From contig CM077005.1 in assembly GCA_039090855.1 (NCBI GenBank), positions 16,779,921-16,843,920 of the forward strand: a DNA stretch of 64,000 nt, given 5' to 3'. Positions 23,718-35,020 of this stretch are shown here, one piece after another. Position 1 is the first letter of the stretch. The number at the start of each line of letters is the position of its first letter. The position numbers and the translations under genes are program-made. The DNA comes from Macrothele yani. Taxonomy: Eukaryota > Arthropoda > Arachnida > Araneae > Macrothelidae. The notes beneath the pieces were generated by a model. It saw only the letters and a list, made by a program, of their open reading frames with translations. It did no database searches and was not told the DNA's origin.

Positions 23718-24451
23718 CATACTAATTATTATTATATATATTTAAATTTGTTGTAAGATTTTGCTGCTGAACAATGCCTTGGTTTCACTGATAGATAACA
23801 GTAGGAAGTTTGTGATGGATTTTGTTCACCTTTCTGTTACCAGCAGATTTCTCCAAATAATTGAAATATTGAAAGGTGTTTTTGAATTATTAGTATTGAC
23901 ATTAAGTAGTATTTAGATACTTTGTAGCGCAAAATACTATTCAACAGCAACACTTATAATTCAGACAATATTTCAACATTTTTGTGTGTGTATGTGTAAA
24001 AGATGCTTTTTGTTTGATCTTCCAGTTTGATGCATATATAGTATCTTCACTGGTAAGTAAGCATTATAGATGGGAGGCATTTCTTGTAGTGATGAACCAT
24101 TTGCTCACAATGAATGACTTTACTGTGAATGGTGAATGATCTTCAATGTGCCGTTACTGCACCATACTGAAATCTAAGAACATTTAACTTTCTTCCATCC
24201 ACAAGAGTTCAGAAAGAAATTGCCATTAAGAAAAGTAATCTTATTCAAACAATAGGTTACTATTGCTATTATTAGTGTTTCACACATATACAATGTTTTT
24301 GATGCAATTAAATGTTGAACATAATATTATATATCACTATAACAAACGTTAAAAACTGATCAAACTCACCTCAGTGCAGTCTGAGGTTATCTCTTATTTG
24401 CTGAACAGTACTTGTATTCACACTGTTAGCCTATATATCTCAGTACCTCAT
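23718..24451. other. TOMM7 intron 1, nothing recognised
   Basis: AT-rich intronic sequence without ORFs of interest or repeat ends. Confidence 0.35.
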
Positions 24452-24461
24452 TTCTACAAAA

Positions 24462-24663
24462 GCCGCCCCGGTGGCGCAGTGGTCTAAGGCGTTGGCCTCT
24501 GATCGTTCGTCGGAAGGGGTCCGGGTTCGAATCCCGGTGAGGCATGGATGTTGTGTTTGTCTTACCGCACTGGCTCTCTCCCTTCCCTGGAACCAGTGAC
24601 TCTAAATCAGGGACGGGCGACTGCTTATAGCCCATTGAGTTGCTCACGGTGGTCGTTAAACCT

Positions 24664-24697
<34 letters not shown>
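24462..24697 (+). repeat. tRNA-derived SINE with long A tail, 10-bp TSD
   Basis: Full copy with A and B boxes. The tail (33 A's, 24665-24697) joins directly to CCTC, so the last bases CAATC are lost. Flanked by TTCTACAAAA at 24452-24461 and 24698-24707. Confidence 0.93.
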
Positions 24698-24699
<2 letters not shown>

Positions 24700-24707
24700 C
24701 TACAAAA

Positions 24708-25809
24708 TGATTAACTGTTGGTGCCATCTTGTTTGATGTAACAACAGGCCATGATGAGCCAAAGTTCAAAGAATTTTGAATTTGAAAGTAATTCAAGACC
24801 AAAGTGTAAAAGAGTAACAGTTAGTTCAAGGTAAAAATCTAGACAATTTATTTAAATCATTCAATTGAATTTTCAAGATGAATTCAACATCATAAAATCA
24901 CAGAACAAAGCAAATGGAAATACTAAAAACCAATAAAATCGCAAAAGCCTAAAAATATTGAAAAAGCATACTCCGCATCCAGCCTCCAAACGTAACCAGA
25001 CTAGTTTAATGTGGAGAATAAATGTTGAAGTCCTTTAATGTGAGTGAGTAGTCAGCTAAGAAATAATGGGGAAACCTATGAATGGGAATGGTATGTGAAT
25101 GCTATTCTTTTGAATGGTGTACCTGAATGATTCACCCCAAGCCTACTCATAGTAAAGATTAAAATTAGCTGTCGCCACTTGCCATGTGGCGACTTAAATA
25201 AAACAAAGTGGCCAGTTGGAAAAGTTATTTTAGTCGCCACGCTTGGAAATTTGCCTATCTGCACAGACTGGTGGCTGGCCAAATTATTTTTTCTTTGCTA
25301 AATAATTTATTTGCATTTTTTAAAACACTTCTGTTAATTACCAAATGCATTTTCAAATCATTCAACTCAGGCGTGGTGAAAAAGTCCTTTCCTCAATAAA
25401 TAAGTGGGTGTGATGTATTTATAGATTTTTTCTTCAAAAAAGGGAGTTGCTACTTTTGTTTTCCCACTTAAGTTGGGGCACAAAATAACGATATCGAGAA
25501 TGGACACCAGGCTTTAGATTAAACTGTGATGTCACAAGCTGTCTTCAGCAGCTCGTCTTTTAAAGTTTTGTTTCTCTAAAAATGCATGGTTTCCCATTGC
25601 TTTAGAAACTTTTGCTTATCAACAAACAAAAAGGGCAAGCATTTTTCCCTTGGTTTACAAAAAGAAAGTTCAAAATCGGGACTTTCGTCGCTGTTGTTCA
25701 ATCCATATAGAGTCGCATGTTCGCATGCAGTATCTCTTTGGAACATTAATTTTGAACAAAATAAAAAATCTTGTTGTAAATGAATTTATGGCAACCCTAT
25801 TCATATTGT
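24708..25809. other. TOMM7 intron 1, nothing certain
   Basis: Contains short inverted fragments such as GTCGCCACTTGCCATGTGGCGAC (25163-25185), a hairpin that may be a TE remnant. No exon recognised. Confidence 0.35.
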
Positions 25810-25923
25810 ACTGTGGAATTAACTTTTTTACGGGTCTTATAGAGGTTATTATTTAAAAAAATTGGTGGTCAAATTTTTTTTTTATAACCTCTATAAAGCC
25901 CGTAAAAAAGTTAATTCCACAGT
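25810..25923. repeat. Near-perfect inverted repeat (40-bp arms)
   Basis: The left arm 25810-25849 and right arm 25884-25923 are complementary at 38 of 40 positions, with a 34-nt AT-rich loop. Both arms begin from the outside ACTGTGGAATTAAC. The outer flanks show no clear TSD. Confidence 0.85.
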
Positions 25924-25976
25924 AAAAATTCTTTCTCTGCCCCTTAATACAGCAACATGTTGCTAAGGAATGGGGA

Positions 25977-26203
25977 GCCGCCCCGGTGGCGCAGTGGTCT
26001 AAGCGATGACCTCTGATCATTCGTCCGAACGGGGTCCGGGTTCGAATCCCGGTGAGGCATGGATGCTGTGTTTGTCTTATGGCACTGGCTCTCTCCCTTC
26101 CCTGGAACCAGTGACCCTAAATTAGGGACGGGCGACTGCTTATAGCCCATTGAGTTGCTCACGGTGGTCGTTAAACCTCCAATCAAAAAAAAAAAAAAAA
26201 AAA
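25977..26203 (+). repeat. tRNA-derived SINE, 12-bp TSD
   Basis: Full SINE with A tail. Flanked by AAGGAATGGGGA at 25965-25976 and 26204-26215. Confidence 0.93.
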
Positions 26204-26291
26204 AAGGAATGGGGAAACAAAAGTTTTTCAGCAAAAATTAATATAAAAATCGGAACTGCATTGTTCACTCTGCTATGATAATTTTATTGCA

Positions 26292-26501
26292 GCCGCCCCG
26301 GTGGCACAGTGGTCTAAGCGATGGCCTCTGATCATTCGTCCAAAAGGGGTCCGGGTTTGAATCCCGGTCTTGTGTTTGTCTTACGGCACTGGCTCTCTCC
26401 CTTCCCTGGAACCAGTGACCCTAAATTAGGGACGGGCAACTGCTTATAGCCCATTGAGCTGCTCACTGTGGTCGTTAAACCTCCAATAATAAAAAAAAAA
26501 A
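26292..26501 (+). repeat. tRNA-derived SINE with internal deletion, 9-bp TSD
   Basis: The head differs slightly (GTGGCACAGTGG) and about 14 bp after the B box are deleted, so AGGCATGGATG is missing. Flanked by TTTATTGCA at 26283-26291 and 26502-26510. The insertion point is exactly the left end of the hAT MITE at 26509, so it landed across that terminus. Confidence 0.9.
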
Positions 26502-26508
26502 TTTATTG

Positions 26509-28074
26509 CAGGGCTGGAAAAATAAGCTCCAGATCTAGGAGCCAGGTGAAACGAAAGTAAATTTCTAAGTATCATGCACAAACGTAATGCATGGTGATGT
26601 CAAAACAAAGAGTAATAATAGAAGTGTATTAAGCACTGCCTGTTACCCAAACTTACTGCTAAATGAAATTCAAATTCGGTCTATAAATTTCAGGGTTCTA
26701 TAGTTTTGATAAAAATCTAAACATAAAAAAGAATGTGAAAAAAAAAACTTTAACCTTATCAATCTGAGATGAAACTATTTAGAAGAAAATAATAGTTTAA
26801 AAAAATTGCGACCGTCGGCTTCCGGAGTACCACGTAATACTGATTTGGAAACAAAGCAGGGGACGTTAAAAAATACGTATTGATGTGGTTCTAGAGAAAA
26901 AAATAAATCCAAGATAAAGCCATCTGGAAGTAAAAGATAAATAAAATAAAATGTGACCGTTGACTTCCGAAATGCTGCATGGGCGCAGAAACGGAATGGA
27001 ATATTGCAAACACTCAACAAATATGCATTTTGTAAAAAAAAAAAAAAAAAATATCTACAATCTATAACTGAAAAGAAGCTATCTGAAGCCAAAAAATCCC
27101 GTAAAAACTGCGATCAACTTTCGGAATGTCTCGTGATGCGACCGTGAAGAAAGGAAGACAAACGATAAAAATGTGTAAAAATATGGTTTAAAAAAAATAA
27201 AGAGGAAGAACAAAAACAAAGACATTTTATCAATCTAACTGAATACTGAAGTGAAGCTGTCTGGAAGCAAAGGGGGAAAAAAAGTTTCGACGTCAACTTA
27301 CGGAAAGCCGATGGCCGCTGAAGCAAAAAAAAAAAAAACGCTTTAAAAATATGGAATGGCTTTCGTAAAAAAAAAAAAAAAAAAAGGAGGAATTGCAGCC
27401 ATTAGCTTCCAAAATGTTTTTATGCCTTTTTAACCACCACGCACATCAAACGTGCGTGGTGCGTTAAAAGTGCATAAAAATATCGCTTCCGAGATTGAAA
27501 GCTTAAGAAAAGCAATTATCTCATCAAGTTGAAGTTTATCTGTTTGAAAAATATGGAAGAATGAAAGCTAAAATAAAATGAGGGGCATCCATTGATTATA
27601 CTGTAGTTGTCTGCATGATCTATCGGTTACAGCTTTGCATCTTAAACAGGAGCCTACGTTAAAAATGCGTGAAAATTTAAAGAGATCTTAAAAACAATGT
27701 TAAAAAAATAAAAAAAAAGTCTGCAAACCTTTGAGGATCTGCGATGGGCGTCGCCACGCCTGCCTGTTTCTGCTCCCGGGTCGGCAGTTTAAACCAAATA
27801 GTGTGATCTTTAATGCTTCCGCGATCTGACAGGTTACTCGCCTGATTCAGAGGATTTTGTCGCATTTCCCTGCGTGAAACACACAGTTCAGGAAAAAAGC
27901 TGACAGAATTTATAAATGCGATCAAAGTAGAAAATTTCGGAGTTTGATTTTTTTTTTAATTACAATTTGTTTTCATGAACTCAAAGTACTTAATGACTGC
28001 AAATTACGAAATTTGAAGTAAAAAAAAAAAGCTGGGTGCCAGGACCAAATTTCTAGGCATCCGTTCCAGCCCTG
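26509..28074. mobile_element. hAT-type MITE with an internal degenerate minisatellite
   Basis: The left terminus CAGGGCTGGAAAAATAAG and the inverted right terminus CAGGGCTGGAACGGATG share their first 11 bases. The right flank TTTTATGG (28075-28082) corresponds to TTTTATTG left of the SINE (26282-26289), 7 of 8 identical, as expected for hAT. The interior at about 26770-27430 consists of roughly five diverged units of ~100-110 bp, each with a GCTNTCTGGAAGC box followed by GCGACCGTCNACTTCCGGAATG-like sequence. No transposase. Confidence 0.7.
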
Positions 28075-28082
28075 TTTTATGG

Positions 28083-28389
28083 GTCACGGAAATAACAGAT
28101 TCCATCACGGGCAGATGAAGTTGAAGTTCCGATTTTGAAATTTAATTTAACATTCAAATTCAGAAGGGGAAAAATACTTTCTGTGCTGCTTGGTTTTGAA
28201 GAACAGACTGTTAGAAATAGCAGAGTCGTTGCACTTCAGTAGAAAACTAGAAAAAATTCTTAAAATATGAAGTTGCTGTTTATCACTACTACTGGAGCTA
28301 TTAAAAATGAGGAACATAATTAGAAAAATGTTAATATAACCCAGAAAGAGTGGGGAAATGCATCTTACATACATACACACATATTAAGT
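28083..28389. other. TOMM7 intron 1, nothing recognised
   Basis: AT-rich, no feature seen. Confidence 0.3.
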
Positions 28390-28625
28390 TGTTCTCTGAT
28401 ATTTATAGGTTAGCTCCTCAAAGCAAGACCATCTGACAAAAACATTTAACTGATAATACATATCCCTAAGGTGTTCTCTGAGATTAGCTCCACGAAAAAA
28501 TACAAACCACCAGATAAATTTTTAACTGATTATTTACTTACTGTTGCCATATCAAACTTCTCCATTTACAGCGATCTTGACACACAACACGGGCTTCAGT
28601 GACTTCCAGAGTTGTATAAAAATAA
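28390..28625 (-). mobile_element. LINE-X 3' fragment
   Basis: Matches the region at 290-680 (GTTCTCTGAGATT, GATCTTGACACACAAC and the following Cys-rich piece), in the same orientation. Short and non-coding. Confidence 0.45.
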
Positions 28626-29309
28626 AATGTATCTGCGTACACAACCATTGAAACAGAAAACTTGATGCAAACCCACGAAGCGCTAACCACAATAATTGAG
28701 GAATAAGATGATTTAAAGAACAATTAATAAAACAATAAGTAATTGTTAGATCATTACAGATTCCAATGAGGACAACATATGTATATTACAATTGAATGTG
28801 CAGCAATGTGTGTGAAATGGCCCTTTATGACAAAATATTAAAATATTGGATTATGAACTTCATAAAAAAAAACAAGACTAAAGAAAGCTTTTACATCCAG
28901 AAAAACTGTTCCACTCATGAACCTTCAAAAATTATAAATTGCATTTTCAACAACTTAATTCAAAAATAGTAGACTTAAAAATACACAAGGAAATGATTTT
29001 AATTTAATAACTGGCAACTGCAAGAGAAACCTGGCAATAAAATTTAAATTCTTTCTCTGTAAACGAAAGCTTTGCTACATTGACAACAGACCTTGATGAA
29101 ATCTAGAGGCCAGAAACGTCTGTAAAAACATAAGAACTCGAGGGGTGAAAAATAAGTGTAAGTTCTGCAAGCTAAAATACAATTAAGTGTATTAATCTAA
29201 GTACAGCCTTGAATAAGTGTTTTAATTGCTGTAGATAACATTTTTATTTTTTCCAATCTACAAGAAAAAACTATCTGCAAGATCTGTTAATAATTTGGAA
29301 ACTATCTGC
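28626..29309. other. TOMM7 intron 1, nothing recognised
   Basis: AT-rich with no exon or repeat boundary that I can defend. An earlier piece of LINE-X or its 3' UTR may extend into it. Confidence 0.3.
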
Positions 29310-30870
29310 CTCGTACATCTACATTCTGCTACTCTGGTGGCATCCATCACACGACGTACACAGGACCTTCTATACTTCATTCTCATTCCATCACTCCTGA
29401 ATCTGATCCTCCCATGACTTCCTTGGCCTTCCTTTGCCTTTCTTTCCTGCCACTTGGCCCGAAAGATTATTTTTTAGTAAGCATCTCGTCACTCATTCTT
29501 TCAACATGGCCAAACCTCCTAAGAATATTAGTCTCCACCTTGCTAGCAACATTTTGCTTCACATTACACAACTGCAACACATCTTCATCCCCCCCCACCC
29601 ACCCCCCACCCCCGTAAGTCACTCGTTTCTCCAGCACACAAACGACTCCTATGTCTCTTCTGTAGTACCCAGGTTTCACTGCCATACATCAGAGTGGGAA
29701 CAATTACACTTTCATACATAGCCAATCGGGACTCCTTTGAGAATCCATCATTCCTGTGAAAACCTCGTAAAGCAGAGCTATGACTTTCAATGAAGTAGTT
29801 CACTCACCTACTAATTTTGCCATCTAATCTGTTCTCTCTGTCAAACAAGCTTCCCAAATATACAAACTCATTTACTTGGTCAATCACTGTGCCATGTAGA
29901 CCTACCCTGCATTCAGTACTAACAGTTCCTTGCTCAAAAAACATAACTTTGTTTTTTTCCCCTTATTAATACTGTTTGAATTTCATACAACTGGGACAAC
30001 ATGATCTGCAACTCGCTACAACAGGACTGTGTCATCAGCATACAGCAATCTGCACACACGGTTATTACCAAGACATAAACCAGTATTGTTCATCTTGGCA
30101 TTATGCATGCATGCATCCATAAATATATTAAACAGCCATGGTGACATTACACAACCTTGTCTGACTCCTGCCCCAATGGAAAACCATTTTAATTGTCCTG
30201 CACCAATAGAAAACCATTTTGATATGACACCATTCACTCGTGCACAAGCTCTACTTCCAGCATACATGGCTTTTACACTATTAAGTAGATTCCCAGCAAC
30301 ACCATATTTATTCAACACCTTCCACAGAAGTATCCTATTTACTCGGTCATGTGCTTTCTCTAAATCTGTGAAGGCAGTAAAAATTTTCTTACCAACAGCC
30401 AGATACTTTTCAATCATCATGCGTAATGCAAAAATTTGGTTAGTGTAGCCTTTACCAGGCATAAAACCATTCTGAACACCCCACACTTTTCTCTGATGCA
30501 AGACCTCGTACCTTTTCAACAATGACTTTACCAAACACTTTCCCTGGCACACTCAGTAAGCTAATACCATGATAGTTCTTGCAGTCAGTCTGATCACCTT
30601 TTCCCTTATACAAGGCAACTGGCAGATTTCAGTTAACCAGTCAATTACAGAGTCGCAACCATATTTCAACTTCTCGGCAGTTATGCCTTCAACTCCTGGT
30701 GCCTTACCATTCTGAAGAGATTTTAGAGATTTACACACCTTTTCTCTCTACCTCGAGATCCCTCCTGTGCATCCATCTCTCACTATGACATCATCGGCTT
30801 CTGCTTCAGAATCACCTTTGCTTTCTTGACCTAATAACTCACAGAAGTATTCACCCCATCTTTCACTTTT
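29310..30870 (-). mobile_element. LINE-X non-LTR retrotransposon, partial copy with RT
   Basis: The minus strand encodes a non-LTR reverse transcriptase in broken pieces: NGKAPGVEGITAEKL (about 30735-30660), GFMPGKGYTNQIFALRM, FTAFTDLEKAHDRV (first catalytic Asp region), GVRQGCVMSPWLFN and the catalytic LLYADDTVLL at 30016-30045, then VPTLMYGSETWVLQK (about 29725) and the C-terminal FGHVERMSDEMLTK. The domain order is that of a LINE polyprotein 3' half. The family is distinct from the RTE above. Clade assignment is uncertain. There is an in-frame 10-residue tandem duplication (WFSIGAGQLK / WFSIGAG) around 30177-30222. 5' truncated, with no TSD found. Confidence 0.8.
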
Positions 30871-31074
30871 AACTCATTGGGCTCCCATATCATTTCTCCG
30901 ATCTTATTCTTCACACAACTTGCAACTTTGTTTTACCTATTTCTCCTGTGTCTCATATACTTCGAGGAAGTTTTTCTATCTTTCCAAAAAGCCAATTCAT
31001 GCCTTTCCACCTTTTCCTTTCTATCTTTTGCAGCATGCACAACCAATGTGATGATTTGTGTCTTTAAATGACTA

Positions 31075-32447
31075 TTGGGTTGATGCATAGGTTCATGCAG
31101 TTTTTTTCACAAGTGTTTCCCAGGTCAGTAGTGATGGTGCAGATAGCCAGTTGTATATCCAAATGTAGCCAGTAATATCGTGTACATATCTAAATCATAT
31201 TGCATTGTGTGATTGTGGCTAATGGTTTTTTGGTTTTCAAGTCCGGAAGTATGGGGTGTTAAGTAGAGAGTAATGAACATTTCTAACATCTGCTTCTCTA
31301 CAGTAAGAGTTTAACAAGGAATCCACAGCCGCCAAGGCTATTCGACAAAATTTGTGCTGTGTATGGGGAGGAAGCTATTGCTCCAAGGACAGCCCGCAAA
31401 TGGTTTGAGCGGTTCTGAGGTTGCAATTTTGACTTCAATGACTCTCCACAATCAGGTCATCCATCTCCCTTTGATGAGAATTGTTTGAGCCATCTCATCC
31501 ACTCGGATCCACATCAGACCACTAGCGAATCGGCCACTGAGATGGGCTGTGATCAGGCCACCGTGGTGTGACACCTGGAACATATGGGAAAGGTCCAGAA
31601 ATTGGGGTCTTGGGTGCTTCAGGACAACAAGAATCAGTGTGTTGCCATATGTGGTTCCTTGCTCGCCCGTTATTACGAATGTTCTCAGTGCAACACAAAC
31701 CCTTTCTTTTGCGTATTCTTACTGGAAATGAAAAGTGGTGCCTGTATGTGAATTTCAGGCATCGAAGGGAATGGTTAAGCCCAAACAAGACTCCCACACC
31801 ACATCCAAAACATGACCATCATCCTACGAAGATCATGTTGTGTGTCTGGTGGGACATAAAAGGCATTATTCACTGGGAAATGCAGCCGAGGAAACGAACC
31901 ATCAACGCTGCACTTTATTGTGAGCAACTCCGCCATGTGGAGAGAGTAATTCAGCAGAAATTCCCACATCAGCACCATGGTGTCCTTCTCCAACATGACA
32001 CACGCCTCGCAGTGCAAACATGACCAGAACGGCCATTCAGGACAAAATGGGAGATTCTTCCCTATCCGGCCTGTTCCCCAGATGTCGCCCCTTCAGGCTA
32101 TCACCTGTTCGAATTTCTGTTTAATGCACTCAGTGGCAGAATGTTCAACAATGATATTGATCTCCAGAATGTTCAACAATGATATTGATCTCCAGAATGT
32201 TCAACAATGATATTGATCTCCAGAATGTTCAACAATGATATTGATCTCCAGAATTTCCTTGATGATTTCTTTGCAGCAAAACCTGCACGTTTTTTCAAGA
32301 ATGGCATTGTAGACCTATCTATATGTTGGGACACCATCGTAAACAATGGGGAGAAATACATAGTTGATTGATTCCATTTTCCTTTCAGATGTAATACATT
32401 CCTGTAGTGCGGTGAAAAAAATGGCATGAACTTATGCATCAACCCAA
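31075..32447 (+). mobile_element. Mariner-like transposon, 1.37 kb, degenerate
   Basis: The inverted termini TTGGGTTGATGCATAGGTTC and, from the right, TTGGGTTGATGCATAAGTTC are flanked by TA on both sides (31073-31074 and 32448-32449). The plus strand holds a decayed mariner transposase: RTARKWFERF, then ILTGNEKWCLYVNF, where the catalytic first Asp of the usual GDEKW is replaced by Asn, EWLSPNKTPTP, and GVLLQHD with the second Asp. Stops and frameshifts make it inactive. A 28-bp unit is tandemly repeated four times at 32140-32251. Confidence 0.88.
32140..32251 (+). repeat. 28-bp tandem repeat, four copies
   Basis: Units at 32140-32167, 32168-32195, 32196-32223 and 32224-32251 are identical, each starting AATGTTCAACAATGATATTG. 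They lie in the transposase 3' region of the mariner; 28 is not a multiple of three, so the expansion shifts the frame. Confidence 0.95.
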
Positions 32448-32454
32448 TATTATG

Positions 32455-32660
32455 TCATATCTATTTATTGTCAAATCAATTCACCACATATAAATTGTTA
32501 AAGCATTCTATTATTGAGATTGCTGTTTCTGTCTGTCTTCCTTGAAAAAGTCATCTGGTTGATATGCAAAAGCTTGGAAATGCTTGTTTATATATTCCTA
32601 TGCCAATAAATCAGATTACTAGTATAGTTTTACTGTTTTGTGCATAATTGGTGAATAGTT
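32455..32660 (+). mobile_element. Solo terminal fragment of a Penelope-like element
   Basis: Homologous to the 3' region of the Penelope element at 36290-36510: shared CTTCCTTGA, AGTCATCTGGTTGAT, AAAGCTTGGAAAT and CCAATAAAT blocks in the same order. It starts 8 bp after the mariner end and carries no coding sequence. It ends 150 bp before TOMM7 exon 2. Confidence 0.7.
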
Positions 32661-32809
32661 ACCTGTTATTAATTTGTTGATACAATGTTTAACAAGCATG
32701 CCACTGAAAAGTTATAACATTCTTTAGGTAATTTTTTGTTTACCTTTCTGTTTCCACTTTATTTTGTTTTATTCTCCAGTAGTTTTTAAACATCTCCATC
32801 TATTTTCAG

Positions 32810-32858
32810 GGTTTAAGAAAGGTGCTGATGCAGGAATGCCAGAAATTACACCTCTTAG
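32810..32858 (+). CDS. TOMM7 exon 2
   Basis: A 49-bp exon between acceptor TATTTTCAG (32801-32809) and donor GTAAGT (32859-32864). It completes Gly-32 and encodes FKKGADAGMPEITPL plus two bases of the next codon. The FKxGADxGMPxxT motif is the most diagnostic block of Tom7 and lies on the intermembrane-space side after the membrane helix. The phases fit exons 1 and 3. Confidence 0.95.
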
Positions 32859-32864
32859 GTAAGT

Positions 32865-33840
32865 AATTCAGTAAAAATATTTCACTTTCATAAATATCGT
32901 AAAAAAAAATACCAGTTTAATGCAATAAAAAACCTTACTGCCATGGAGAAAGATATTTAATTTAACGAAATTTGTGAAATCCCAGTGATTAAACATTTCA
33001 CAAGCTTAAGGCACTGACTGTTCTTTCTCATGCCCCTAGTGCTTTGCTAGCTATCTGTAATTTTGAACAAGTGGAGCACTTCTTGTTTACAGAGTTGTTT
33101 CATTTGGGTATCTTTTAATTTTATTGCATAATGTGCATTATGAAGTCAGAAAAAAGTTTTCATTTTAGAAGAAATAAGGAGATGACAAAAGGTGATGTCA
33201 CCAAAAAATGTAGAATCTGCCAATAAATGTCTAAATTTAAAAAAAGAAAGATAGGTTTCTGATACAACTGGATTGTGGGGTGGTGAAATGTGTGCTAAGA
33301 ACAATGAAGAAATGGATGAAACTTAGTATGGATGGTTGTTGGATACTTGATCAGATTTACATTCTGGTGAATGGCTTCTAGTGCATGCTTTGCACACTTT
33401 TTCTGCCTAACAGATTTTTAAGGGATTGTGTATTGACTTTAGATTTTGAAAACTGTTCTGTTGTGTGTCTATTTTACCACCACGAACAAATTGCGCTCAT
33501 TTATTGAAAAGTACAGATACTCCATTATGTTTCAACAATGTACATATAACCTACCTTGTGAATAGATCCACAGGCTTTAAGTTTTACAAGATTTCTTCTG
33601 TTTTGTTTTTTTCTCTATCAGAATTAAGTGACTTATTCAAATTAGATCAGGTTCTTCAGTTTGGGCGTATGAACACTAATAAAAGTCTCAATTTTAAAGT
33701 GTTGAATTCAACAAGTCCCTCTGATGAACAAATGTGCCATTTGCTCAGAATCTGCAGGTGTTTTCTGGAAGCTAGACTGTTGTTACCCCAAGTTCTGCTG
33801 AACTGTTTTTCTCAGTTTTTTCTACTGTCATCATGTGTGT
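32865..33840. other. TOMM7 intron 2, nothing recognised
   Basis: Open stretch 33465-33875 shows no splice signals or known domain and is probably chance. Confidence 0.35.
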
Positions 33841-33918
33841 CTTTTTATTTATTTATTTTTTTATTGCAGGTTTAACGACCACCATGAGCAACTCGTAGGG
33901 GGTATAAGCAGTCGCCAT
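33841..33918 (-). repeat. 5'-truncated SINE
   Basis: Only the last ~55 bp of the common SINE, from the TAAACCTGCAAT-like end to GCGACTGCTTATACC, with an interrupted T run. The tRNA head is absent. Confidence 0.75.
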
Positions 33919-35020
33919 GTACAGTATGTCTGTAGGGGCATGTATGTGGTGGTTGCGTTAAAGGTAGCTATACGATGTACGATATGATTTTGATGCCAAA
34001 AATATGATTTTTTTTTTAAAAGTAATGTTTTCCCCCTTTTCAGACAGAAGTAGGGAAAATTTTACGTGTAGTCTATTTTTCTCCCTTCGAAATATTTTTT
34101 TCTCTCGGAGGTTTCCAATTTCTCTTAACAAATTCCCCTGCCTCTAGTTTCCCAACGGAAATAAAGTAAGTCAAGTGCAATCAACAACCAATTGATAAAT
34201 CCCAACTCTTTTTGTATAACGTTCGAGACTGATTCGTATTTTCGACTCTTCATCATACTTAAATCTGCTGATTGGTCGGTGCTAGAATGTGGACGAATGC
34301 CTGTTTATTCAAAGCAACCTCCCTCTACTTACACCTGCAACTATCAAGAATTTATATAGCTACACCTTACATCAAGAATTTATATGGCTGAAATAGGCTT
34401 CAAAAGTTATCAGCATGCTTCATGTTATGATTTTGCTATTTGAGTGTTACTTTTTTTGGTTCTGAGAGGTTGGAAGGTCTGTGATAAGCTGTTTGTCCTT
34501 CAGAATACAAAACATTTACAAGCTAATCAAGTGTATCTCCTTCAAAACACTCCTGAGCTGCTGCAGTGGTCCCAGTATTTCTGCCACTTCATAAAGCATA
34601 TCTGGAAGTTTTGGGACCTTGTTCAGATCTTGTGTTGCATTCTTAATGGTGTTGTCTGCACTCAAATCTTTGTCTTTTAAGAGATTTCTCCACTTGAGTT
34701 GGGAGGGAAGGGGGGTCATAGGGTACCAGATCAGATGAATCTGGTGAGTGTTGTACCATTTATATTTGGCATTTGGGATCTTATGAATCAACAGGGCTGA
34801 GCATGCAGGTGCAATATAATGCAACACCCAGGATTGAGTCTTCCATTGTTGTGGCCAATTATGCAGAATTTTTTCCCATAGTCTTTTCCAAATTTAGATA
34901 GGACAGCTAATTCCTGCAGCATGATATAATAATCTCCATAGGCAAAAAAACTACAGTGGAGGTTATTATAAAGTCCGACTCCAGTAGATGATTAGTTAAG
35001 AATTTGGTTAACGCGACATT
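33919..35020. other. TOMM7 intron 2, with a possible mariner relic at 34516-34827
   Basis: The minus strand at 34516-34827 shows a run with LKDKDLSADNTIKNA that resembles the C-terminal third of mariner transposases, but no termini or catalytic motif can be shown. Otherwise no feature. Confidence 0.3.

Noticed and set aside
33465..33875. Host exon on the plus strand
   Set aside because: No splice signals in the right frame, low-complexity tail and no recognisable family.
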